The notes under the pieces: generated by a model | The model's input: the letters and a program-made list of their open reading frames with translations, nothing else | What the model was told of the DNA's origin: nothing | The model's database searches: none | Part shown: positions 13,101 through 24,814 of the stretch, piece after piece | How the letters are laid out: every line of letters begins with the position of its first letter | How positions within the stretch are numbered: the stretch's first letter is position 1 | Program-made: the position numbers and the translations under genes | Assembly: GCA_947044365.1 (NCBI GenBank) | Contig: OX345639.1 | Location: forward strand, 3,064,001-3,128,000 | Direction: 5' to 3' | Origin: Petrosia ficiformis | Taxonomy: Eukaryota > Porifera > Demospongiae > Haplosclerida > Petrosiidae | Length of the DNA: 64,000 bases

Positions 13101-16100
13101 AAGATTAATATCATTAATTAAATACAAGATGAGTCCGGAAGAATAGCAGTATATCAGAGTTTTTGATGCATTTTGAAGCATAGGCCAAATTGGCTCAATA
13201 ATGGTTAGTGTATGTGCCATTGGGAATACATCTTGAAGCAATTAACAAACTTTTAATGCTGTTAGTGGTAAAATAATCATAATTAACTGTGCCATCTTGC
13301 TCAAAGAGAGAACCATGCAGTACCGAATAAGAAGCTCTTTGGGCCAATGGTGCACCATATGAGCTTATCAAAAACACTGAAGTACATGTTTTTATACATG
13401 CAATAGTTATTTTATGTATTGCAATTTCTAGTTTCGCAATACTTTGAGTTATGATAAATAATTTAATGATAATTTCATAACAGATAGTATTGCACAATTC
13501 AGCACTATAAAGTTCTAAAGGTTCACTTTGACCTTAGAAAATTATTCATTTTGGAATGGCCAACAACATTTTACCTGCACCATTTTCACAATTATCCTTC
13601 CCATTTGTTTTTGTGTATTTTCAATCCATTGCTTCAGTTACAGTATAATCATGTATTAACCTTATGACATTAAACTATACACTATAATCAAATCCTAATT
13701 TTGAGGTCATCATGAATGTGAACAGACTTTAGCATATTGGCTTTTGTGAAATATGCAAGTTTTTTTATAAAAATCAAATAATCAATAATATTGTGATGAC
13801 ACTTCTATTCTACGAGTGTTTGATACCAAAGTTGGTGTGATATCAGTCACTGGCCCCTCCTACCTTTACATCCCATGATAGATAGATCAAAACTACCAGC
13901 AGCACATCTGTCACACTGTCTACCAATAACATTAGCTTTACAATAACACTGTCCACCATATGATTCACATGTAGAGGAAGTAGCTCCAAGAGTATCACAA
14001 TCACAAACTACAGAAAAAAGTATATAATACTTTATTACATGTACATACTTCCATATATTTGTAAATACATAATTATGTGTGTGTATATATTCATACATAT
14101 GCATGCATGTTGCATACACACACATGTACCTACACACATACATACATATACATAATATATACATACAGACATGCATACCAGAGTTTTTGATAAGTTTTGA
14201 AGCATGGGCCAAATTGGCTCAAAAATGGTAAGTGTGTGCACCATTGGGAATACATCTTGAGCCAATTACCAAAGAGTTAATGCTGTTAGTGACAATATAA
14301 TCATAATTAACTGCGCCACTGGCCCAAAGTGATAACTGTGCAGTGCCAAATAAGAAGCTCTTTGGGCCAATGGTGACCCATATGAGCTTATTGAAAACAC
14401 TGATGCATACATATATATATATATATACAGTATATATATACATACATACATACATACATATGCACATATACATACAGAGACATACCTAAAGTTCCATTGT
14501 ATAGCTCTGTGAACACAGAGAATGAAACATCACGACACCCATTCAGCGAATTGTCACGAGTTGCTAGAGCCCTGAAATTAGTTATGCACTGGCTATATTG
14601 AGATTGGATGATAGGATTAACTAAAGTACTAAGACCCTCAGGTTCCTTTAAAAGAATCACCATGGAATCGATCTCCAGTTCTGCTGTATCACTACCAGGT
14701 ATAAAACCATTTAATACCAATGAATATGAACGACCTCCTCGAAGACAAATGGTATTGAATACTGCTTGTCCAACTCCCATTGTCCAATCTGAATATATTA
14801 TCTCCTCGTTGCTGTATTCAACACAGGTGGATGGTGTCCCATCTCCTTCTTCATTCCCTACGGTCACTCGCAACTCTGCTTCTTCCCATACGAATGTATT
14901 TTTCAGATTGTATCTGATAACGATATCATATTCACCACTAATTGGAGGGGTAAAGCTGCCAAAATTAATAATATCGACATAATTATTAATGAGAGCATAA
15001 CCAGATCCTGTAAACAAGTCTAAACTTGATTGTGTACGATAAGAGAAATTAGTTACCCCTAAACTCTCTTCAGCTTCAAAAAGGAAATGATCAATATATG
15101 GGAAAAACCTGTTTTCTGCTGGTTCAGAACAGGTTAAACCAGTTACTCCTGTACAACATGTACATTCTCCTGTATTTATGTCACAAATGTTACTTAATGC
15201 TCCTCCTAAATCACAATTGCATGGAGAACAGGTGTCTGGTTCCGCTAAATAATAACCTGGTTCGCAAGTGTTGCAGGTGTCACCAATTACGTGAGGTTTG
15301 CATAAGCACACTCCAGTTATGTTATTACATAACATAGAATCACTAAGATTACTATGACAACCACAGTCTAAATATAAAAAAGAAACATTGCATTTGTGTG
15401 GGATTTATAATGATATTCAATTTCAAACTATGATTATTACAGAATGCTATGAATAATAATTAATTAGTTTTGCCACCCAAATTCTACTAGTTTTAAAATA
15501 ATAAAATGCATCATGTAGATAAAAAAATGAATATTACACAATATACCTTGACAACCATCAGGATTAGTATCCTGTAGATTATAGTACCCTGGCCGACACA
15601 TGTCACATACTCGTCCTTCGACATTTGCCTTACAGCTGCACTGACCAAGTTTATTACCATCCAAGGCATCTTTCACACAATCACCATCATCGGTAATACC
15701 AATCAGGTTACAATTACATGCTGTGAAGAAATAGGAAGACAGAGCCGAAGATAGATAGATAGATAGATAGTGAGATAGAGAGAGAGAGAGAGAGAGAATG
15801 ATACTTTGGGTGGTCTAAGTGTATTTATAATGGCATTCATTGGAAAATAAATTTTTTTAAATCTGCTGATGACAATAAAGAAAGATAATTCACGTTCATC
15901 AAAGGAAACATGAATTTCACTCACGTTGGCAATATTCTGTTGAGTTTACTGGAAGATCTGATTGAGGGAAGTAAAGCCGAATACACTGATCGCAATGTAT
16001 GCCCTCTGTGTTGTCCCTACATTCAGTACATCTCCCTCCACTGATGCCTCCTGACATTTCAAACGATACTTCATCAAACACACATGTGTCCGTGTGACCA

Positions 16101-17334
16101 TTGCACTCACAGACTGGAAAAAAATGTTACAATTATTTTGTTATAAATACATAAGTATGTTATAGCATTTATAACGTTTGCAATACACTGCAACATATTA
16201 CTGTCACTATGACTTGATTCTATTTAGAACTAAGGCTATATGCATATTACTCAAAGGGATTTTTCCATTTATTTCAAAACTAATTTTGTAATTTGTACCT
16301 AACTAACGTTGTGTCCTACAACTGAACATTGTTGTATTACTCAAGTACACATACTTACTTTTGCATTCAAAGGGTTCTCCTCCAAGAGATACTCTCCATT
16401 GTAGATCATTATAAAGATCTTTACATTTCTCACACATTGTGCCATCTGTGTCGTGTTGACAAACACAAACTCTCTCCCCATTCATGATGTTACATTCACT
16501 AGCATGTCCATTGCATTGACACTTGCCTACCACACTAAGATCCTCTAATGCATAGTAGTAATCAAAATCGTTTAGAGTATCAACTATGAAATGTCCATCA
16601 AGTATTACACGAATGTTAGTTATAGTGGAAAAGTTATATAGCATTTCGCTCAGTCCTGGTATGGAGTCATTTGAAGACGGACGATCCAAGCTTGGAATAA
16701 AACTGATTTGACCAGGCGATGGGTCTGTCATCAATTGACACAAAATTTTTGTTTCATTGTAAGGATCTACAGCAGCTTCGGGATCAATCATATATTGTGC
16801 TATGCAGTCAGTTGCAAAGTAATGGTATGGTTGATACGATTCTCCAAAGTCCGTGGATCGAAGGATGTAGAATGCATCTGGTTTCAACGATAAGAACTGA
16901 AATAAAACAGTTTGTACCTGCACTTTTGTGCTTAAAGCAATGTCAATAGACACTGATTGTGGTCTATGGATACCACTTTCACTCTGCCACCATGTTGGAG
17001 GTTGGAGTTCAGAAAAGAAATCAGTCATAAGTTCTGGGTTGTGTGAAGTATCATCTGAGCTTGAGTTACATATATAGCTACAATCTTCACTTGATATTTG
17101 TTTGGTAGCGAGGCTATAGGTTCTAAGGCAAAATTCATTTGGTGGGTCACCACACGTACTGTTGACAACTGGAATTAGCTGAAGTGAGAAGGTTTCTGCT
17201 GGGGGTTCACATCTTTGAGGTATGTTTCCATCATAGCAGAACTGAAACTCTGATACTACGCCATAACAGTATTGATATAGTAGTGAAGTCAATAATGTAC
17301 CAATCAGGATATGTCGTATTGGTCTAGGGAGCAT
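7101..17334 (-). CDS. Laminin chain, gamma-like C-terminus, with both IV-B and IV-A domains
   Basis: Exons in transcription order: 16359-17334, 15925-16113, 15547-15720, 14486-15367, 13864-14007, 12815-13094, 11335-12629, 10588-10875, 9804-9947, 7734-8995, 7101-7607; total 6141 nt, 2046 aa. Domains: signal peptide; laminin N-terminal domain (about 25-275); laminin-EGF (LE) repeats; a laminin IV type B domain in exon 4 (about 540-730, with [17 protein letters not shown] and YDIVIRYNL); more LE repeats; a laminin IV type A domain in exon 7 (about 960-1110, starting near [10 protein letters not shown]); LE repeats to about 1457; then CPSCY and a long coiled coil. The end, [18 protein letters not shown], has the near-terminal cysteine typical of gamma and beta chains. 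It would be a secreted, trimer-forming basement-membrane-type protein. Vertebrate beta chains carry only IV-B and gamma chains only IV-A, so this architecture is unusual, and the chain is longer than either. Introns hold family A and B repeats and CATA microsatellites. Confidence 0.95.
10207..10431 (+). repeat. Family A MITE copy
   Basis: About 225 bp with ends AGTGTTTTTGATAAG and CTTATCAAAAACTCT. The interior carries GGTGCACCATTGGCCCAAAG and GAGCCAATTTGGCCCATGC. It lies in a laminin intron. Orientation is arbitrary: this form is called plus. Confidence 0.9.
10436..10575. repeat. CATA tetranucleotide microsatellite
   Basis: Tandem CATA units with a few CGTA and CAATG interruptions, directly abutting the family A copy and ending about 12 nt from the donor of the laminin exon 10588-10875. 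Long ORFs through it ([16 protein letters not shown]) are translation of the repeat. Confidence 0.95.
10951..11300. repeat. Degenerate ATCC/TATC/ATTC repeat tract
   Basis: An imperfect tetranucleotide tract rich in CCATCTATTTAT-type units in a laminin intron. Apparent ORFs (YPSIYLSI) are repeat translation. Confidence 0.8.
12662..12806. repeat. CATA microsatellite
   Basis: Tandem CATA units with occasional CATG, ending a few bases before the donor of the laminin exon 12815-13094. Confidence 0.95.
13156..13378 (-). repeat. Family A MITE copy
   Basis: Reverse orientation relative to the 10207 copy. Ends AGAGTTTTTGATG and CTTATCAAAAACACT, with the same internal GGGCCAATGGTGCACC block. In a laminin intron. 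Confidence 0.9.
13515..13732 (-). repeat. Family B MITE copy
   Basis: Ends CTAAAGGTTCACTTTGACCT and TGAATGTGAACAGACTTTAG, with internal CCTGCACCATTTTCACAAT and TTATGACATTAAACTATACA phrases. The same element recurs at 23064, 31544, 42455, 43393 and 46352. Confidence 0.85.
14180..14401 (-). repeat. Family A MITE copy
   Basis: Full-length copy (AGAGTTTTTGATAAGTTTTG to TTGAAAACACT) about 1 kb from the preceding family A copy and in the same orientation, flanked on both sides by CATA/TA microsatellite. Confidence 0.9.
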
Positions 17335-17672
17335 TGTGGATGAACACCTTTCAAACCTAGATGCAGAAAGAAATTAAAAGGTGGGGCTCGATGGTTGCTG
17401 ACTATTTACGTTATCCAACTTCGCTTACTGATTTTTTGATGTTTGCAAACTTTCTCCAACTTAGGGAATGTAAACACAAACAAACACTCTCAAAGTTGTT
17501 CAAATATCACGCATTACAGTTGCAAAACCTCTTGTATAGAGCTGGAGTCGAACTATAACTACGCCCCTTTTGCAGAGCTCCGCTCTAAGTAAAGAAATAA
17601 CGTTGCTATGCGTTACTATGGAGCCACTGTAATGAATATTAAAATAAAAATTAATTACATGTATATTCTCTT
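17335..17672. other. Spacer between the laminin start and the HSD17B7-like stop
   Basis: Both genes run right to left. This 338-bp stretch would hold the laminin promoter and the 3' UTR of the reductase gene. No motif I would call with confidence; ACGCCCC occurs near 17560. Confidence 0.5.
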
Positions 17673-17992
17673 TCATTTACTAGTAACTGTTTCTGATAAA
17701 TATGGTTGTGAAATATTATTCAGAGCTTGCATCACATCATTCAATAACTGATCACTGACATCAATCTAGAATGAAATGTATAATATAAATAGTATGAGGA
17801 CGGTTTGGAAAATCATCATTACCTTTTCTTGCAAAACATAGGTTTTATTTATAGGTGGTTTTCTACTGAAATATTTAATAGTGTGATCCAACGTAGCTGG
17901 ATTTTGTTTGCTCAACCAGATCTACATAAATATTAGTACATTCTTTTGTATCATATTTATGTGTATGTGTGTGTGTGTGTGTGTGACTGTGT

Positions 17993-18043
<51 letters not shown>

Positions 18044-20642
18044 CACTAATGTGTTTATGTGTAACTGTGTGTGTCTGCTTGCTTATGTTCATAATGTGTG
18101 TGTGTGGGGATGTATGCATATATAAGTGTATGATTGCATATGTGTTTGTACATATATATACATACCAATGCTTCTGCTCCATTCAGAGGATCAAAAGTTA
18201 TAAAATGAGTGATAAAAACACGAATCTAAATAGATCATTGATAAATAATAACTATTATAACTCAAGTTAATAAGAATAATATTTAGATCAGATAGTCCAA
18301 GTACAGTAATCAAAAAACAAAAGCACATATAACTCACCAAAAATATTATAGGAAGTATCACATGCCACAAGAAGGATGGCATAATGGTTAGAGTCATTTG
18401 AGACACAACCATACCTGGACACGTAGTATCAGAATAAACTCCATAAGAATTAAGACACCTGTTTAAATTCAAAGATATGAGATCCATTAGTTTCTTTGAG
18501 GAAGGGTAAGGGCTTATTCTGTAGGATTATAAATTTATAGTAACATACTATATATGGTAACACAGTACAAGATACTATAAATAGTAACCTAGTACAAGAT
18601 ACTATATATAGTAACAAAATACAAGATACTATATATAGTAACATAGTACACGATACTATAAATAGTAACATAGTGCAAGGTGCTATATAATTATATAGCA
18701 ATATAGTACAATATACTATAATTATAGTAACACAGTACAAGATACTATAAATACAAAATACTATAAATAGTAAAATGGTACAAGATACTGTAACATAGTA
18801 CAAGATACTATAAATAGTAAAACAATACAAAATACTATAAATAGTAAAATGGTACAAGATACTGTAACATAGTACAAGATACTATAAATAGTAACACAAT
18901 ACAAAATACTATAAATAGTAACATGGTACAAGATACTGTAACATAGTACAAGATACTATAAATAGTAACACAATACAAAATACTATAAATAGTAACATGG
19001 TACAAGATACTGTAACATAGTACAAGATACTATAAATAGTAAAACAATACAAAATACTATAAATAGTAACACAATACAAAATACTATAAATAGTAACATG
19101 GTACAAGATACTGTAACATAGTACAAGATACTATAAATAGTAAAACAATACAAATAGTAACATGGTACAAGATACTGTAACATAGTACAAGATACTATAA
19201 ATAGTAACAAAATACAAGATACTACAAATAGTAAAATACTATGAATGAAGTACTCTAGAAATATTATAAATGATAGTATAAAACATAACAAAATGTTATG
19301 CTATAAATAGTAACAAAATTAAAATAATTGGGAATGCTATTTATAGTAACAATATTATATTTCCCTACCCTTTTCGATCTTGTATGTCTTCAGGATCCAT
19401 TTTAACAAATCTAGCAGTATTTGAAGAAGTCCAAATGATGTGACAAGGTTGTTCTTGATCAATGAGATACTCCTCCAGTTCCTTTATCTAATTAATTGAA
19501 TAGGTCTCTCTTTATCTAACGAGTTGACTTACTAACATACCATTAAATAATGACCAAGAACATTAGTAGAGAAAACAGCTTGGATACCATTATCCATTGT
19601 CCAATCAATATGATTAATTAAACCTTCACCAGTCGAGAACAAATGAGCCCAAACACTAATAATATATAAAAATTATAAGTGATAAACTCATGGTGTCCAA
19701 CTGTATATATATAGGCCTAAGCTATCTAAATTCAGAAAACGTTTACCATATTAGGAAGTTTATGTGCATGTGATCTAATATACATGCCTAGAGAACAAAA
19801 TGATTTATTGAATGTACATTATTTTGTGTTAAGGGTGTTTAATCATTATTAATTATTACTACATTTAATAACTGATAAAGGATATATTATACCTATAATG
19901 GGGTAATGTACACTGGTTGTCTTTATAACTGATAGAGGATATAGTATACCTATAATTGAGTACTGTACACTGGTTGTCTTTATAACTGATAGAGGGTATA
20001 ATTATAATGAGGTACTATACACTGGCTGTCTCTGATAGAGGATATATTATACCTATAATGGTGTACTGCTATACACTGGTTGTCTTTACTGTACCCCTCT
20101 AAAAGAACATGTAGTATTAAAGGTCAAAGGTCAAATTCAAATTACATTATATACCTTCTACGCAATGTCAGCAATAGTCTCCAATCCATGCCCCCAAGAG
20201 GCATTATACCAGCATTACAATATAACCATCTGAGTCCAGTATACCTAGTAGGTGAAAGGTTGAAGGTCAAAGGTCACAATTAAAAGTCATTATTAATCAC
20301 TATATACTGACCTTTTCTTTATCTCTTTTGCTGCATTTACAGCAGATTCAGGACTGCTAGTGTCCACTTGCAGCAGATCTATCTTTGCTCCAGGATGTTC
20401 TCTCAATAGAGTTTGTCTGGTTACTTCAGCTTTCTCCATGTTTCGACATGCAAGACATAATCGTAACTGTCTGGTAGATGCAACTTCTACAAGCAGTCGT
20501 TTTGCAACTGCTAAACCAACCCCACTAGACAAAACAAAGAAAGTTGGCATATTAACGCCATTAGGATGGGATTAATAAGGCTTTAATTGTGATTGTTGGC
20601 TTACGAGTTCGCTCCAGTGATAACAGCGACTTCATCATCCAT
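17673..20642 (-). CDS. HSD17B7: 3-keto-steroid reductase / 17-beta-hydroxysteroid dehydrogenase type 7-like SDR
   Basis: Exons: 20605-20642, 20312-20524, 20155-20244, 19541-19655, 19369-19487, 18338-18518, 18166-18225, 17823-17921, 17673-17765; total 1008 nt, 335 aa, close to the family's usual length. It starts MDDEVAVITGANSSGVGLAV, giving the short-chain dehydrogenase TGxxxGxG cofactor motif at residues 9-16. LRLCLACRNMEKAEVT, LYCNAGIMPLGG (the NAG motif), HIIWTSSNTAR and the catalytic YxxxK as YPSSK follow in order. GVYSDTTCPGMVVSQMT then a hydrophobic stretch match HSD17B7 specifically. In that family the enzyme reduces 3-keto sterol intermediates (and estrone) with NADPH at the ER membrane, serving C4-demethylation in sterol synthesis; the role here is inferred by homology. 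Introns hold a 57-bp and a 74-bp tandem repeat. The start lies 98 bp from the divergent exonuclease gene. Confidence 0.9.
17958..18105. repeat. TG dinucleotide microsatellite
   Basis: A long (GT)n tract with a few GACT and TATG breaks, inside the last-but-two intron of the reductase gene. ORFs of CVCVCV or THTHTH across it are artefacts. Confidence 0.95.
18535..19240. repeat. Minisatellite of TAGTACAAGATACTATAAA-type units, 74-bp higher-order period
   Basis: Subunits of about 20-25 bp (TAGTACAAGATACTATAAA, TAGTAACATGGTACAAGATA) alternate. The phrase ACAAAATACTATAAATAGT recurs exactly 74 bp apart at 18901 and 18975. The array fills nearly all of the 850-bp intron 18519-19368, the longest in this gene. 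Transposon-like long ORFs on the minus strand (LLFIVSCTMLQYL) are repeat translation. Confidence 0.9.
19868..20090. repeat. 57-bp tandem repeat, about 3.7 copies
   Basis: The phrase ATAACTGATA(A/G)AGG starts at 19868, 19925 and 19982, with a shortened fourth unit near 20031. Each unit contains TACACTGGTTGTCTTTA. It lies in an intron of the reductase gene. Confidence 0.9.
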
Positions 20643-20740
20643 TCTTGCAAAAAAGGAATGAGTATATATCTCCACTAAAAAATCAGGTGAAGAGGTAATG
20701 CATAATTTAGTAGGTGTGGCTATCACTAGTCTAATACAAC
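20643..20740. promoter_or_regulatory. Bidirectional promoter region, reductase / exonuclease
   Basis: Only 98 bp separate the two divergent start codons. AGGTGTGGC at 20712-20720 reads GCCACACCT on the other strand, a CACCC-type box also found in the other divergent spacers of this window. No TATA box is evident. Confidence 0.6.
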
Positions 20741-22573
20741 ATGGCGAACCTGAGTGATGGTGAGGTAGTGAGCTCAGAAGATGAAGGAACATGTAAGATA
20801 AAGACGCCTAAGTTAGAAGAAACAAGTGAAGAAACTATAATTTGTTCTATTGATCATGAGAACCAGTCTGTAGGTGGATCTGATGATGACGAGGGGTGGG
20901 AACTGGTACAGAGAGGTCCGAGAAAGAGAAAGGGTAGTGCAGTGAAAGAAAATAAGAAAAAAAAGAAAAAGAGAAAACGAGCTCCTGAAATAAAAGAAGA
21001 GATTACATCTCCTCGATCCTTTCTCCAGTCTGAGCAAAGAGATCTTCTACACTGTCTGTGTAAATTGGTGGGAGCTGTATCAGATGGTGTATGTCCAAAG
21101 TTCAAAACCTCTGATCTACAAGCCGTAATTTGTCACTTGGTTCTGAATGAGCCAGGTATTTCCAAGAAAGCTAAAATGAAGAGAGCGAAACAGTTACGTG
21201 ACAAAAAGATGGTCGTTATTTGGTTGTCTAACATTTCTAAGAGTGACTTCTGTTCTTCAGAGAAACATTTTAGTAAGCTGAAAGCTATCATGCCTCAAGT
21301 CCAGTTCTCAATTCTGCATCCTGGATCTGAGAAATTTGTCAAATTTGGTCTGGAAACACTCATGGAGATTGAAGAACCGATGGAACTCCCTGCAAAATAC
21401 AAAATCCCTGCAAAATACAAAATCCCTGCAACAACATTTTCCAGAGCTCATTGTCTACTAAATAAGAATGAACTTGAGCTTCATGAGTACCCAGTTCCCA
21501 ATGCCGCAAGATCTAGTGATCGAAGTGACAACTGCGACGAAGAAACTAGTAAAACAGGTTTACATCCAGGATACTTCACTCTTACCGATTGGCCCAGTAA
21601 TCATTGTTTTGAGGAAGAGGTAGCTAGTTATCCCATGTTTTCTGTAGATTGTGAGATGGTCGAAACTGGAGAAGGAGAAACGTTAGCTCGTGTGTCTATC
21701 GTCAATGAGGAACTCAAGAGTATATATGATGAACTTGTCAAACCACCCGAACCAGTTTTAAATTACAGAACACAGTTTAGTGGAATAGCGGAATCAATGT
21801 TAGTTGATGTAACAACCACACTCGATACTGTGCAAGAGAATCTGCGCCAAATCCTACCCGCAAAGTGTATTTTGATTGGCCAGTCATTGGAGAATGACTT
21901 GAAGGTTCTAAAACTATGTCATCCGTATATTATAGACACCGCTCTTCTGTTCACTCCTCATGCTACACCCCGCTCAAAACCAGGCCTCAAATTTATAGCC
22001 AAAAAAATACTCGACAAAGACATACAGTCAGGTTATGGACACAACTCCACAGAAGATGCAGCTGCATGTATGGAACTAGTACTTCGAAAACTAAAGGAGG
22101 GTCCAGAACTATTATTATCGTGGAAGGACACTAGTAAAAAGAGCTTGCTGAGTCATTTGTCTTTACATGGAGTCTGTACAGGCATGGTTGACAAGCCTTC
22201 TCTTGCATATCACTTTGGACGTGGGCTAGAGGAAGTCCAGTGTGTTACAACAGATGAAGATGCAGTGGATAGAGCATGCGAAAGTATGATTGATACTAAG
22301 TTTCTATTTGTACAACTTCATTCAATGGAACTATATTTAAAACAGGATGAACAAAACGAACAGAAGTTTCAAAAGGTAATAGATACATTGGACTCGTATG
22401 TCTGCGATATTATAGGCTCTTCTCCACAAGGGACTTTGGTGTTTGCGATTTGCGGAAGTAGTTATATAGGAGAAGTGAGAAAACTGCAGAAAAATTCCAG
22501 ATGTGATCCCAATACTCTTAGATGTGAAGTAGAGAAGGCCAGAAGTGGGCACGTAGTAGCTATTCTTAAATAA
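20741..22573 (+). CDS. REXO5: REXO5-like DEDDh 3'-5' RNA exonuclease
   Basis: A single exon of 610 aa, starting at the first ATG of the long frame. The N-terminus is acidic with a lysine-rich patch (about 65-85, KENKKKKKKRKR), a likely nuclear or nucleolar signal. The exonuclease core has the DEDDh set: DCE at 303-305 in FSVDCEMVETGEG, D386 in GQSLENDL, H434 and D439 in GHNSTEDAA. A C-terminal region of about 150 aa could correspond to the RRM part of REXO5, but I see no clear RNP motif. REXO5 and its relatives trim structured RNAs such as snoRNA and rRNA precursors; that role is transferred by homology. An 18-bp direct duplication gives PAKYKIPAKYKIPA at about 215-228. It lacks introns although every neighbour has many, so a retrocopy origin is possible. 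It ends 51 bp from the convergent AnmK stop. Confidence 0.88.
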   Translation: MANLSDGEVVSSEDEGTCKIKTPKLEETSEETIICSIDHENQSVGGSDDDEGWELVQRGPRKRKGSAVKENKKKKKKRKRAPEIKEEITSPRSFLQSEQRDLLHCLCKLVGAVSDGVCPKFKTSDLQAVICHLVLNEPGISKKAKMKRAKQLRDKKMVVIWLSNISKSDFCSSEKHFSKLKAIMPQVQFSILHPGSEKFVKFGLETLMEIEEPMELPAKYKIPAKYKIPATTFSRAHCLLNKNELELHEYPVPNAARSSDRSDNCDEETSKTGLHPGYFTLTDWPSNHCFEEEVASYPMFSVDCEMVETGEGETLARVSIVNEELKSIYDELVKPPEPVLNYRTQFSGIAESMLVDVTTTLDTVQENLRQILPAKCILIGQSLENDLKVLKLCHPYIIDTALLFTPHATPRSKPGLKFIAKKILDKDIQSGYGHNSTEDAAACMELVLRKLKEGPELLLSWKDTSKKSLLSHLSLHGVCTGMVDKPSLAYHFGRGLEEVQCVTTDEDAVDRACESMIDTKFLFVQLHSMELYLKQDEQNEQKFQKVIDTLDSYVCDIIGSSPQGTLVFAICGSSYIGEVRKLQKNSRCDPNTLRCEVEKARSGHVVAILK

Positions 22574-22624
22574 ATATAATATTTATTTATATGAATGTTT
22601 TTGATTATAATAAATAATAGAAAA

Positions 22625-24682
22625 TCAGAAATCTTTTTCTTTAAGTACTGAACATATCTTGCCAAGAATAACTTGTTTCTGAGCCCCAGTAACACCTGTG
22701 GGGTACATATAGTAGGAAGATGTCAATATATAATTAGGGTAGTTGATAGAACAGCTGATGGGCTGTGTTAATAGCCCAGGGCACCTACATTATTATTTAA
22801 TTTGAATGTAGTACAATGATTTACTAATACATACTATCTTAGTTTCATTTTACTACACATAATTTATTAGGAGAGCCCCTTTCCCTACTTTCCTGAATTG
22901 CTTCTGGTCTTTAACAATAAATAACTCACTTGGTAGATTGGTTGGTCTACCATGAACTGTCTCATAACCCAAAATGGCAAAACAAAGTGCCTATACAATG
23001 TGAAAGAGCAAGTGTTTTACACAAGCACACAATACATTAATATGATACGTAACCACAATTTCAACTAAACTCTGTTCACTTCCACAATGACCTTAAAATA
23101 AGGAAATGACAACTTTATATGACTACTATGGTGTATAGTTTAATGTCATAAGGGTAGGGTAATGCATGATTATACTGTAACTCAGTAATGAAGCAATAGA
23201 TTGAAATTTCACAGACACAAAAAGTACTGGAAGGATAATTATAGAAAATTGTGCACCATTTTTCTAAGTTCAAAGTGAACATGAATGATCATTAAATAGT
23301 TATTCCTATTATGTAAAATGCACGATGACATATTTTAGTAAACAACACTATGAAATACATGCCGATATATTACTCACCTCTTTTACATCTACTGGAACTC
23401 CTATAGAATCTGTAGTACTAATTTTGATCGATTTGAAACACTCCTGAAGACATCTAGATTAACATAAAGACAGTTGAGTACTGTCTATGGACTTAAACCA
23501 AGTCTTTAGACTGAACCCAAGTCTACAGACTGAAACCAAGTCATTAGACTGAACCCAAGTCTTCAGACTGACGACACTATGTCATCTACATTAACGTAGA
23601 CAATATATTATAGTTGAGTACTGTCAGACTGAAACCTAGTTATTAGACTGAACCCAACTCTGCAGCTTAGTGACACTATGTCAAACTAATACTTTGGATC
23701 TCAAATGTGTTTATACATGTATGACCTCATTAGAAACTTATTTTTTGTTCCCCCTCCACTAACAAAGAGATCAATATTTGAGTCATTCCAGTCTTCAAGT
23801 CGATGTTTAATAAACATTTTGTAGTTATACCAAATGGACTGGGCAGTAAATGCTATATAATGGAAAAAAGTACCATTGGTTAAATCGTGAGGAGAATACC
23901 AGACAACATAAAGAAAATAACATACTAAAGTCTGTTCACATTCACAATACTGAAACACCCGGGTTTTATGCAACACTTTTAGTTAGCGAGGGAAAAAGTG
24001 CAATCAGTGTTCATAAAAGCAAAGGACTATACCAGAATACTCTAGAATAAGATATGTATTATTTTAAATTAGTATTAAGATTTCATGACATTATGACAGG
24101 GGAATCCCTGGTATACTATAACTCAACAAGTGCATGAAAAGAACAGGAAGGCTACTAATATAAAAATAAATATGATGAAAACACTGTTTACCATTCACAC
24201 TAAAATTATAGAACAGTTTCCGAGTACCTGTGACAGTAGAAATGATGTTTTCTTTTAATAAATTCAGTTCAGTACATCTCTTTATTATACTCTTGATATA
24301 ATCCAAGTTATACTGCTAATAATAATATTGAGAATAAGTTAATTTTAATTGTTCTATTTGTTCTAACTTCTCTTCCAGTCGACTTTGGTGGCTCTTTAGA
24401 AATAAACCAATCGTCCATTAACCACTCCAGTGTTCGCTTATTCACTGTATCTCCTGTAGAAGCTGTTTGTCCTCCTCTATCAAATTCCATTTCAAAGAGC
24501 TGTTTCATTAAACCATCAATCAGCACGTTACCTGATATATCCATACTAATACTAATAATATTATGTGTGTGTGTACATATGTGCATCTACACATGTCTGT
24601 GTGTATATATGTACCTGGTCCAGTGTCAAACCCAATGGATAAACCTGCATAAAATACATACATACATACATACATACATACA

Positions 24683-24716
<34 letters not shown>

Positions 24717-24745
24717 CATACATACATACATACATACATACATCG

Positions 24746-24814
<69 letters not shown>

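Noticed and set aside
17908..18270. 120-aa frame rich in CVCVCV and its antisense THTHTH frame
   Set aside because: Translation of a (TG)n tract inside an HSD17B7 intron.
18450..19291. Hydrophobic frames (LLFIVSCTMLQYL) that could look like membrane proteins
   Set aside because: They follow the 74-bp minisatellite period and lie in an intron.
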